Shown here piece after piece: positions 1 to 7,211 of a stretch of DNA of 52,343 nucleotides. The notes below the pieces were generated by a model. That model had not been told where the DNA came from. It saw only the letters and a program-made list of their open reading frames with translations, and did not search any database. Made by a program: the position numbers and the translations under genes. Origin of the DNA: an uncultured Bacteroidales bacterium (GTDB taxonomy: Bacteria > Bacteroidota > Bacteroidia > Bacteroidales > Muribaculaceae). Location of the stretch: the NCBI GenBank assembly GCA_945829225.1, contig CALZTY010000013.1, positions 1-52,343 on the forward strand. Direction: 5' to 3'. Positions within the stretch are counted from its first letter, which is position 1; each line of letters opens with the position of its first letter.

Positions 1-52
1 ACTTTCAAAAATTCAAATTGCCTTTTTCAGCCTACTTTTTTGCAATTAGTCT

Positions 53-454
53 TCACTTGGTCGCCTTCAAGGCGGGTAGGTGGCGCAGGGCGGTGTGGTA
101 GGTGAACAGTCCCACACCGACAGTGAGGATGGCGGCAAGCGACCCGGTGATGAGCGACGGCGTCTCGATAATAGTGGCAAATGCTCCCAGGTGCAAGCCG
201 CTGATGAGCGATGCGATAGTGCCGGCTACGTCTATGTGTGTCAGGGCTATGGTGGAGCCTATGCCCACGGCGATGCCACACACAAAGGCTATCACCATGG
301 CTATGTGCGAGCGGCGCACGTCGGCTTTGGTAAGTTGCTTCACCATATCCACTGCGTCCATCTGGCGCTGGAGGCGTTGCATGAAGTCTTCCCCCGATGG
401 CATTTGGGGCTTGAAGTTGTCAAACAGTGCTTGCAATTTATCTTCTTCGTTCAT
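53..454 (-). CDS. small two-pass membrane protein of ECF operon (possible anti-sigma factor)
   Basis: This 133-residue protein has a charged N-terminal half (residues 1-50, with FDNFKPQMPSGEDFMQRLQR) followed by two predicted membrane segments near 51-71 and 100-120. It begins 6 nt after the sigma factor stop and ends the operon 937-1380 / 461-937 / 53-454. A short cytosolic domain plus membrane segments downstream of an ECF sigma gene is the usual layout of a membrane anti-sigma factor. I do not see a zinc-binding HxxxCxxC motif or a FecR-type periplasmic domain, so that role is inferred from position. The ATG at 452-454 is the only start that keeps the whole conserved-looking N terminus. 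Bases 1-52 downstream hold nothing I can name. Confidence 0.7.
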   Translation of the reverse strand: MNEEDKLQALFDNFKPQMPSGEDFMQRLQRQMDAVDMVKQLTKADVRRSHIAMVIAFVCGIAVGIGSTIALTHIDVAGTIASLISGLHLGAFATIIETPSLITGSLAAILTVGVGLFTYHTALRHLPALKATK

Positions 455-460
455 ATTATA

Positions 461-937
461 TTAGGTTGATAAGAGGGTTCGTAGATGTTGACGTCCGCGA
501 GATAGTTGTTGCTTGATAGCATTCTCGTTTTGGTTGACGATTTCGGCTATTTCCTTGATGGCATAGCCCTGTATATAGAAGAGTAGGATGGCGGCGCGCT
601 CGTGCTCGGGGAGTTTGGCAAGGGCTGCGTAGAGGTCTTGGTATTTGAAGGCATCGTCCGACGCACTTTCGGCGGCAATATTGATTGCGGCTTCTTCGTC
701 GGCATTCTCGCGGCGCGCGCGGCGCTTGTCGAGAAAAGTGTTATAGGCGATGCGATTGAGCCATGAGGCAAATTTGTCCACCTCCTTCAAGGAGTCTATC
801 GACAGGTATGCCTTGATGCAGGCATCCTGTGCGATGTCGTCGGCAAGGGCGGCATCTCCGCAACACAAGGCACAGAGAAACCGCCTCAGCGGCTCTCGGT
901 GTCGTGTGACGAGGTTGACAAATGTCGTGCGGTCCAT
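461..937 (-). CDS. RNA polymerase ECF-type sigma-70 factor
   Basis: At 158 residues the protein has the normal ECF size. Region 2 lies at about 10-75, with the core-binding stretch LADDIAQDACIKAY and the -10-recognition part around FASWLNRIAYNTFLDKRR. Region 4 lies at about 105-155, with LPEHERAAILLFYIQGYAI and the helix-turn-helix KEIAEIVNQNENAIKQQLSRGR. The start codon overlaps the stop of the upstream DUF6249 gene as ATGA, so translation is probably coupled. No extra N- or C-terminal sensory domain is seen. Regulation is probably through one of the two flanking membrane proteins. The target promoter set cannot be read from this window. Confidence 0.93.
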   Translation of the reverse strand: MDRTTFVNLVTRHREPLRRFLCALCCGDAALADDIAQDACIKAYLSIDSLKEVDKFASWLNRIAYNTFLDKRRARRENADEEAAINIAAESASDDAFKYQDLYAALAKLPEHERAAILLFYIQGYAIKEIAEIVNQNENAIKQQLSRGRQHLRTLLST

Positions 938-1380
938 CAGGCTTTTTCTTCGGTGTTGTTATTGTTTTGTTGCGACTCGGCGAGTTGCTTGCGCTGCAAG
1001 AAGAACACTGTCATGTTGCTGATACCCAAGCCGTAGAATACTATGTCGAGTACTAACATCCCTTGGTTGCCCAGTCCGTAGACGTCAAAGATGACAAAGA
1101 ATGTGATGGCGACTGCGAGTATCGAGAAGAGTACGCCACGGAGCAATCGGTTCTGGAGTTTCTCTTGCGGGGTCTTATCCTTGACCGAGTAAGTCTTAAG
1201 GATGTCATTGATGTCGATGTCCGGGTTGTTCTTCAGGGCTTCGATTACTACTTGCGAGCGTTGACGGTCTTTGTTGACGCCTGCGCGGGTTACTAACCAT
1301 ACGATACCGACCGGAAGGACTACGCATACAAAGATAGGTACTAATGTGCCGATGAGGGCTTCTACTACTTCTGCTGACAT
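937..1380 (-). CDS. DUF6249-type membrane protein, first gene of ECF operon
   Basis: The 147-residue protein has predicted membrane segments at about 10-32, 82-100 and 108-128. A soluble loop between the first two contains the pattern VIEALKNNPDIDINDILKTY. I recognise this layout from Bacteroidetes proteins labelled DUF6249, which often sit directly upstream of an ECF sigma gene; the family label comes from memory, not a search. It is the promoter-proximal gene, so it is made in at least equal amount to the sigma factor and may sense the membrane state or hold the sigma factor. I found no TAnnTTTG element in the 130 nt before it, which would fit transcription from an ECF-type promoter. Confidence 0.75.
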   Translation of the reverse strand: MSAEVVEALIGTLVPIFVCVVLPVGIVWLVTRAGVNKDRQRSQVVIEALKNNPDIDINDILKTYSVKDKTPQEKLQNRLLRGVLFSILAVAITFFVIFDVYGLGNQGMLVLDIVFYGLGISNMTVFFLQRKQLAESQQNNNNTEEKA

Positions 1381-1512
1381 TGTTTTTAATTTTTTTGAGG
1401 GTTATACAATTAATAAATCTTTTTTCTTGTTTAGTTTAGCCCCGTTGTAGGAGCGTTACACCATTAAGACGATGGCACTTGAAAAAAGGTGACCGACACC
1501 CTCAATTTTTTT

Positions 1513-1550
1513 AAAAAAAAGCAGGCGCACCCCTATAGGAGCACGCCTGC
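1513..1550 (-). terminator. rho-independent terminator of the DUF1015 gene
   Basis: On the minus strand, 14 nt after the DUF1015 stop, GCAGGCG and CGCCTGC pair around a CTCCTATAGGGG-containing loop and are followed by eight T. It ends the fur-purA-DUF1015 transcript. The rest of 1381-1564 contains only AT-rich sequence and no recognisable gene. Confidence 0.9.
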
Positions 1551-1564
1551 GTATGTTTTTCTCG

Positions 1565-2809
1565 TTAATCCAATTTGTGAATTATCAAGCCCGAACGCAG
1601 TTTAGGCTCAAACCATGTGGTCTTGGGCGGCATGATGTTGCCGGTATCGGCGATATTCATCAATTGGTCCATCGACACGGGGTAGAGCGCGAGGGCGACA
1701 GCCATCTCGCCGGAGTCTACACGGCGCTGCAATTCGCCCAAGCCGCGGATACCGCCCACGAAGTCGATGCGCTTGTCGCTGCGCAAGTCGGTGATCCCCA
1801 GGATGTCGCGCAAGATGAGGTCGCTCGATATGGTCACGTCGAGCACACCGATGGGGTCCGTGTCGTCATAGGTGCCCGCATGGGCTGTCAGCGAGTACCA
1901 CTTGCCTCCGAGGTAGAGCGCAAAGTTGTGTAAGCCGGTCGGGTGATATATCTCTGTGCCACAGTCAACTACATCGAAGTTGACACTCAACTTGGCTAAG
2001 AATTCCTCGGCGCTCAAGCCGTTGAGGTCTTTAACCACGCGGTTGTAGTCAATGATTTTGAGGTGCGATGCCGGGAATGCCACGGAGAGGAAGTAGTTGT
2101 ACTCCTCGTCGCCGGTGTGGTTGGGGTTGAGGCGTGCCTTCTCGGCTCCTACCAATGCGGCAGCGGCGGTGCGATGGTGCCCGTCGGCGATATAGAGGTA
2201 GGGGATGGCGGCAAATTCCTTGGTGATAGTTGCGATGGTGTCGGGGTCGTCAACTACCCACAGGGTGTGACCGAAGCCGTCGTCGGCGACAAAGTCATAC
2301 TCGGGAGTGCCGGCGGTCACGCGGTCGATCACTTCTTGCAGCACCTTGTTGTCGGGGAAGGCAAAGAACACCGGCTCGATGTTGGCGTTCTGTACGCGCA
2401 CATGCTTCATGCGGTCCTCTTCCTTGTCGCGACGGGTCAGTTCGTGCTTGCGGATGACACCGTTGAGGTAGTCATCGACATTGGCGGCTATCACTATGCC
2501 ATACTGGATGTGCTCGCCCATGCGCTGAGCATATATATAATAGTGCTCCTCGCTGTCTTGAACCAGCCAGCCCTTGGCTTGGAAGTCCTTGAAATTCTCA
2601 ACTGCCTTGTCATAAACACGAGGGTCGTGCTCATCGGTGCCCGGCTCAAAGTCGATTTCTGGCTTGATGATGTGGTAGAGCGAGCGGGGGTTACCTTGGG
2701 CTTCGATGCGTGCTTCTTCGCTGTTGAGCACGTCGTAGGGGCGCGATGCCACTTCGGCACACAGTGCCTTCGGCGGACGTACTCCCTTGAATGGTTTTAC
2801 TTTTGCCAT
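1565..2809 (-). CDS. DUF1015 family protein
   Basis: This 414-residue protein begins VKPFKGVRPPKALCAEVASR and carries YLYIADGHHRTAAA in its middle, both hallmarks of the DUF1015 family. Length matches the family. In other Bacteroidetes I recall this family beside serine biosynthesis genes (serA/serC); here it instead follows purA by 34 nt on the same strand, so it is probably co-transcribed with fur and purA. The biochemical function of the family is not established. The conserved DGHHR signature suggests an enzyme, but I would not assign a reaction. No signal peptide or membrane segment is visible, so it should be cytosolic. Confidence 0.9.
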   Translation of the reverse strand: MAKVKPFKGVRPPKALCAEVASRPYDVLNSEEARIEAQGNPRSLYHIIKPEIDFEPGTDEHDPRVYDKAVENFKDFQAKGWLVQDSEEHYYIYAQRMGEHIQYGIVIAANVDDYLNGVIRKHELTRRDKEEDRMKHVRVQNANIEPVFFAFPDNKVLQEVIDRVTAGTPEYDFVADDGFGHTLWVVDDPDTIATITKEFAAIPYLYIADGHHRTAAAALVGAEKARLNPNHTGDEEYNYFLSVAFPASHLKIIDYNRVVKDLNGLSAEEFLAKLSVNFDVVDCGTEIYHPTGLHNFALYLGGKWYSLTAHAGTYDDTDPIGVLDVTISSDLILRDILGITDLRSDKRIDFVGGIRGLGELQRRVDSGEMAVALALYPVSMDQLMNIADTGNIMPPKTTWFEPKLRSGLIIHKLD

Positions 2810-2843
2810 AATCCGGTTTTAGTTTAGTGTTAGGTAGTAGATA

Positions 2844-4124
2844 TTAGGATAATTCGATGGTCTGGGTGCGGTCGGGTCCTACCGATACGATGGTCACCGG
2901 CACGCCTAATTCCTTCTCGATGAAGGCGATATACTTCTTAAATGCCTCGGGGAATTGCTCGGGCGAGGTGGCTTGTGTGAGGTCGCAATTCCACCCGGGG
3001 AGTTCTTCGTAAATGGGCGTAGGCTCGTTGCCCGGGGTGTCGAGCGAGAAGGGGAAGTCGCGAGTGACGCTCTCGCCGATGCGATAGGCGGTGCATGCCT
3101 TGATGGTCGCAAACGTGTCGAGCACGTCGCTCTTCATCATGATGAGGCGTGTGACTCCGTTAATCATCACGGCATAGCGCAGTGCCACCAGGTCGATCCA
3201 TCCGCAGCGACGCTCGCGACCGGTGACAGCACCGTATTCGTGACCGATGTCGCGCATGCGCTTGCCGTCTTCGTCAAAGAGTTCGGTCGGGAAAGGCCCG
3301 CTGCCCACGCGAGTGCAGTATGCCTTGAAGATGCCATAGACATCGCCTACGCGGCCCGGAGCAATGCCCAGTCCGGTGCAAGCACCCGCAGCAACCGTGT
3401 TGGAAGAGGTCACAAAGGGGTATGAGCCGAAGTCTACATCGAGCATTGTGCCTTGAGCACCCTCACACAGCACCTTCTTGCCCTCGACAAGGGCATGGTT
3501 GATATAGTGCTCGGTGTCGATTATGTCGTAGGTGAGCAAGTATGCCACGGCGTCTTTCCATGTGGCTATCAGCGAGTTGAGTTGGTCGGTGTCAACGCTG
3601 CCACCGAGTGCCTTGATAGTGTCGATGTGGCGGGCTGTGGCGGCTGCAAGGCGCTCGTCGAAGTCTGCCGCTTCCAAGTCGCCCACGCGCAAGCCGTTGC
3701 GCGAAATCTTGTCGGTATATGTGGGTCCGATGCCCTTGCCGGTGGTGCCGATTTTGCCCTTGCCCTTGGCTGCCTCATTGGCGGCATCAAGCAAGCGGTG
3801 CGTAGGGAGGATGAGGTGTGCCTTGCGAGACACCTTGAGCACGCGATGCAGGTCGAGCCCGGTGGCTTCGAGGTCCTTGGCTTCCCCGGCAAAGAGTACC
3901 GGATCCAGCACCACGCCATTGCCTATTATATTAATGTTGCCTTGAAAGACACCCGAGGGTATGGAGCGCAACACCACCTTGTGTCCGTCAAACTCAAGGG
4001 TGTGTCCCGCATTGGGCCCGCCCTGAAAGCGAGCCACGATATCATAGCGCGGAGTGAGCACGTCTACTACTTTTCCTTTTCCTTCGTCGCCCCATTGCAG
4101 GCCTAAGAGGATATCAACTTTCAT
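2844..4124 (-). CDS. purA: adenylosuccinate synthase
   Basis: PurA joins IMP and aspartate using GTP, the first step from IMP to AMP. The 426-residue sequence carries the GTP-binding loop GDEGKGK at 12-18, the catalytic NAGHT near 40, TTGKGIGPTYTDK, the IMP-site signature VTGRERRCGWIDLV, and the C-terminal guanine-binding region near VGPDRTQT. All catalytic motifs are intact and length is normal. It lies 9 nt after the fur-like gene and 34 nt before the DUF1015 gene, so the three probably share one transcript. Coupling purA to a metal or peroxide regulator is not a textbook arrangement and may be only positional. Confidence 0.98.
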   Translation of the reverse strand: MKVDILLGLQWGDEGKGKVVDVLTPRYDIVARFQGGPNAGHTLEFDGHKVVLRSIPSGVFQGNINIIGNGVVLDPVLFAGEAKDLEATGLDLHRVLKVSRKAHLILPTHRLLDAANEAAKGKGKIGTTGKGIGPTYTDKISRNGLRVGDLEAADFDERLAAATARHIDTIKALGGSVDTDQLNSLIATWKDAVAYLLTYDIIDTEHYINHALVEGKKVLCEGAQGTMLDVDFGSYPFVTSSNTVAAGACTGLGIAPGRVGDVYGIFKAYCTRVGSGPFPTELFDEDGKRMRDIGHEYGAVTGRERRCGWIDLVALRYAVMINGVTRLIMMKSDVLDTFATIKACTAYRIGESVTRDFPFSLDTPGNEPTPIYEELPGWNCDLTQATSPEQFPEAFKKYIAFIEKELGVPVTIVSVGPDRTQTIELS

Positions 4125-4133
4125 CGTTTCTGT

Positions 4134-4634
4134 TTATTTAGTTGTATTGGATTTGGATTTTGCTTTCTTGTTGGCGGCGCTTTGCTTGCGCAGGCACGCA
4201 TTGCACAGTCCGTAGATGTTGAGCGAATAGTCGTCGGGGGTGAAGCCTGTCCATCGACGAGCGGCTATCGAGCGTGTCAACTCGCTGTCACGCACTTGCT
4301 TCACCTTGCCACAGCCGGTGCACATAAGGTGCACGTGGTGCACGCCTCCCGATACATTCACTCGCTCGTAGCAGAATTTCTGGCGGTCAATTATGAAGCG
4401 ACGCAAGATGCCACAATCGTGCAGCAAATCGAGGGTTGAATACACCGTGGGTGGCGATACGTGGTAACTGTCGCGATACAATGCCTCCATAATGTCGTCG
4501 GCTGTAAACTGGACTTGCATGCTCTCAATGATGTTGAGTATGCGGTGGCGCTCCTGAGTGCAACGCTTCTGGCGCGTTCGCAGGAACTCGTCAAATTTTT
4601 CTTTCAGTGAAGAGTCGGCTCGTTGCTGTTTCAT
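4134..4634 (-). CDS. Fur family metalloregulator
   Basis: A 166-residue winged-helix repressor. The DNA-binding part (about 15-90) contains RTRQKRCTQERHRILNIIE and the recognition helix region SPPTVYSTLDLLHDCGIL. The dimerisation domain has HHVHLMCTGCGKVKQV, giving a metal-binding HxH and the first CxxC of the structural zinc site; the second CxxC is in YGLCNACLRK. A short Lys-rich tail follows. The residues do not settle whether it is Fur, Zur or PerR. I chose ATG at 4632-4634 over an upstream TTG at 4640, because ATG lies at the normal position for the family and follows the promoter at 4675-4682. It heads the purA operon. Confidence 0.92.
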   Translation of the reverse strand: MKQQRADSSLKEKFDEFLRTRQKRCTQERHRILNIIESMQVQFTADDIMEALYRDSYHVSPPTVYSTLDLLHDCGILRRFIIDRQKFCYERVNVSGGVHHVHLMCTGCGKVKQVRDSELTRSIAARRWTGFTPDDYSLNIYGLCNACLRKQSAANKKAKSKSNTTK

Positions 4635-4674
4635 TATCAAATTGTATCGCGCTTTGTTATCTTGGTTTTCAGTG

Positions 4675-4708
4675 CAAACTTACTAATTTTTTCTTACATA
4701 TGGGCAAT
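4675..4708 (-). promoter_or_regulatory. promoter of fur-purA operon
   Basis: The minus-strand -7 element TAAGTTTG lies at 4682-4675, about 41 nt before the fur ATG, with a weak ATTG at about 22 nt further upstream as a possible -33 element. Confidence 0.6.
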
Positions 4709-4798
4709 GAAAACGGACAAAACGGCTCGCAATAGGTAAAAAAGTATAAAAAATTTGCTTTTTTGGATAGTAATAGTGCTTGGATATACATTAATTTA

Positions 4799-4806
4799 TA
4801 TCTTTG
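4799..4806 (+). promoter_or_regulatory. promoter -7 element of efflux operon
   Basis: TATCTTTG matches TAnnTTTG and lies 37 nt before the TolC-family ATG. A clear -33 element is not visible. It is back to back with the fur promoter in a 209-nt spacer that holds no other gene. Confidence 0.6.
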
Positions 4807-4843
4807 TGAAAATTTTTGAGAAAGTCAACGTTAACCAAGGACA

Positions 4844-6169
4844 ATGCACACACTGAAATTTTTGATTGGGCTTGCCGCTCTGGCGACTGCTGCGGTCGTG
4901 CGCGGTGAAGTTTTTACCCTCGACCAATGCCTGGCAATCGCATTGAGCGAGAACCCCACGGTGAAAGTCGCCGATATGGAAGTCATCAAAGCCGACTACT
5001 CGCATAGCGAGGTGTTGGGACAACTGTTGCCGACGCTCAGTTTCGACGGCACCTATCAGCGTACACTCCGCAAGCAAGTGGCTTATATGGATATGGGCGC
5101 CTTTGAGATGGGTCTCGATAATATGTATTCGGTTGGTTTTCAGGCTTCCGTGCCGCTGATTGCACCTCAACTATGGGCGTCGCTCCGACTCAGCGATGTG
5201 CAGATTGAAAGTGCTGTCGAGAAGGCTCGGGCCTCGCGCCTCGACTTGGTCAATCAAGTCAAAAACGCTTACTATGCCTTGATGCTCGCCATTGACTCGT
5301 ACAAGGTGATGCAGGAGAGTTACAATATGGCTCAACTCACTTATACCACTTGCAGTCAACGCTTTGAGGTAGGTGATGCCTCTGAGTACGAGGTGCTCCG
5401 AGCCTCGGTTGCTGTCAAAAATATCGAGCCTCAACTCCTGGGTTGTGAGATCGCAATCCGTCGCGCCCACTTGCAACTTGCAGTGCTCATGGGTATTGAT
5501 GTGGAGACTCCATTCGAGATTGCCGGCGCGCTTGCCGACTACGAGGAGTCGATGTATGCCGATGTCATGGAATTGTCCACCGACCTCTCGGGCAACACCT
5601 TGTTGATGATGAATACCATTGAGACCCGCTCGCTTCAGCGCTCCCTGGCTATGCAACGCGCTGCTTGGTATCCCACGCTCGCCCTCACCGGCAGTTATAT
5701 GTGGAATTCCTCGAGCAACGGCTCGCCTTTCTCCAACTTCCGCTGGACCCCTTACTCGGTCATCGGCGTCTCGCTGTCCTTCCCGCTGTTCCAGGGTGGG
5801 CAGCGCTACAATCGCATACGCCAAGCGGCTATTCAACTCGACGAAATGACTTACATCCGCGAAAACCTGCAGCGTGACCTCGACTCGCAGGCTCGCCTCG
5901 CCATTGACAATATTCAGATGAATGTCAAGCAGATAGCCTCCTCGAGCGAGAGCGTCAATGAGGCAACACGTGCCTACGATATCTCGCAACGCAGTTTCAA
6001 CATCGGTGCGGCTTCATACCTCGACTTGCGCGACAGCGAGTTATCCCTCACCAATGCGCGTCTCAATTACAACCAAGCGGTCTATGACTACTTGGTAGCC
6101 CGCAGCAACCTCGAGTTGCTCCTCGGCAACGCTCCTATTGACCAATATGAACATCCCGAAAACTATTAA
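4844..6169 (+). CDS. TolC family outer membrane efflux protein
   Basis: The 441-residue protein starts with a cleavable signal peptide (about 1-21, ending near VVRG) followed by FTLDQCLAIALSENPTV, the typical first helix of outer membrane efflux proteins. Two duplicated halves of long amphipathic helices follow, including SQRFEVGDASEYEVLRA and ISQRSFNIGAASYLDLRDSE, the paired helix-strand motifs of this family. It should form the trimeric outer membrane channel of the RND pump encoded by the next two genes; the adaptor gene begins 4 nt after its stop. There is no N-terminal lipid-attachment cysteine, unlike the NodT/OprM branch. Confidence 0.95.
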   Translation: MHTLKFLIGLAALATAAVVRGEVFTLDQCLAIALSENPTVKVADMEVIKADYSHSEVLGQLLPTLSFDGTYQRTLRKQVAYMDMGAFEMGLDNMYSVGFQASVPLIAPQLWASLRLSDVQIESAVEKARASRLDLVNQVKNAYYALMLAIDSYKVMQESYNMAQLTYTTCSQRFEVGDASEYEVLRASVAVKNIEPQLLGCEIAIRRAHLQLAVLMGIDVETPFEIAGALADYEESMYADVMELSTDLSGNTLLMMNTIETRSLQRSLAMQRAAWYPTLALTGSYMWNSSSNGSPFSNFRWTPYSVIGVSLSFPLFQGGQRYNRIRQAAIQLDEMTYIRENLQRDLDSQARLAIDNIQMNVKQIASSSESVNEATRAYDISQRSFNIGAASYLDLRDSELSLTNARLNYNQAVYDYLVARSNLELLLGNAPIDQYEHPENY

Positions 6170-6173
6170 TAAT

Positions 6174-7199
6174 ATGTATTCTCACAAATATTTCATCGCA
6201 AGCGCGGCTCTGATGCTTGCCGCCTCGCTCGCCGGTTGTCAAGGTAAGGCTGATGCCGTCGTTGAGGAAGAAGACAACACCCCTGTGGTTGATGTCGACG
6301 TGGTCCACTCGGTAGTGGTCCCGCACAAAATTCAGTACACAGCCAATGTCGAGGCTGATAACATCAACAATATTTCGCCCTCGGCAAGCAACCGCATCCG
6401 CACCATCACCGTCGATGTGGGCGACCATGTGACTGCCGGGCAGACCCTCGTGACTCTCGATGCCGCCAATGCCGACCAGCAACGCATCAACCTCGAACAG
6501 ACCGAGCGCGAGTACAACCGCGCCGTCGAGTTGCTCAATATCGGCTCGGGCACTCAACGTGCCGTCGACCAATACAAGGCTCAGTTGGATGCGCAACGTG
6601 CTCAGTATGAGAATACTATGCAAAATACTGTGCTCACCTCGCCCATCTCGGGCGTGGTGATTGCTCGCAATTACGACCCCGGCGATATGACAGGCTCTCA
6701 GCCCGTGCTCACCGTCGGGCAGATTACCCCCTCGGTCAAAGTGATAATTAATGTTAACGAGACTGATATTACTCGCGTGTCGCGTGGCACAGTGGTGGAT
6801 ATCACCTTTGATGCCTTCGCCGGCGAGACCTTCACCGGGCGTGTCACTCGCATTGCCCCCGCCGTGGATGTCAGCACACGCACTTTCACTGCCGAGGTTT
6901 TGTTGTCCAATCCCGACGGACGCATCCTCCCGGGCATGTTTGCTCGTGTGGAGGTCAACCTTGGCGACCGCCTCAGTGTCGTAGTCCCCGACCGTGCCAT
7001 CGAGAAACAGAAAGGCTCCAACAACAAGTATGTCTATGTCTACTCCAACGGCTCAGTATCCTATCGCCGCGTCGAGCCGGGCTTGCGCCTCGATAACGGC
7101 TACGAATTGCTCTCGGGCATCAACGAGGGCGATACAGTGGTGATTGCCGGGCAGTCGCGATTGGTCGACGGCGCTGTCGTGCGTCTTAACAACAAATAA
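6174..7199 (+). CDS. RND efflux periplasmic adaptor lipoprotein
   Basis: This membrane fusion protein links the inner membrane RND pump to the TolC channel. From ATG 6174 it has 341 residues and a lipoprotein signal with lipobox LAGC (Cys22), so it is probably anchored by lipid. The barrel-sandwich part contains IRTITVDVGDHVTAGQTLVT, a helical hairpin around RINLEQTEREYNRAVELLN, then TSPISGVVIARNYDPGDMTG and a beta-barrel with the family signature GRVTRIAPAVD. An in-frame ATG at 6147 inside the end of the TolC gene would add nine residues and also give a usable signal, so the start is uncertain by that amount. Confidence 0.94.
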   Translation: MYSHKYFIASAALMLAASLAGCQGKADAVVEEEDNTPVVDVDVVHSVVVPHKIQYTANVEADNINNISPSASNRIRTITVDVGDHVTAGQTLVTLDAANADQQRINLEQTEREYNRAVELLNIGSGTQRAVDQYKAQLDAQRAQYENTMQNTVLTSPISGVVIARNYDPGDMTGSQPVLTVGQITPSVKVIINVNETDITRVSRGTVVDITFDAFAGETFTGRVTRIAPAVDVSTRTFTAEVLLSNPDGRILPGMFARVEVNLGDRLSVVVPDRAIEKQKGSNNKYVYVYSNGSVSYRRVEPGLRLDNGYELLSGINEGDTVVIAGQSRLVDGAVVRLNNK

Positions 7200-7211
7200 T
7201 ACTTAGCAGCC

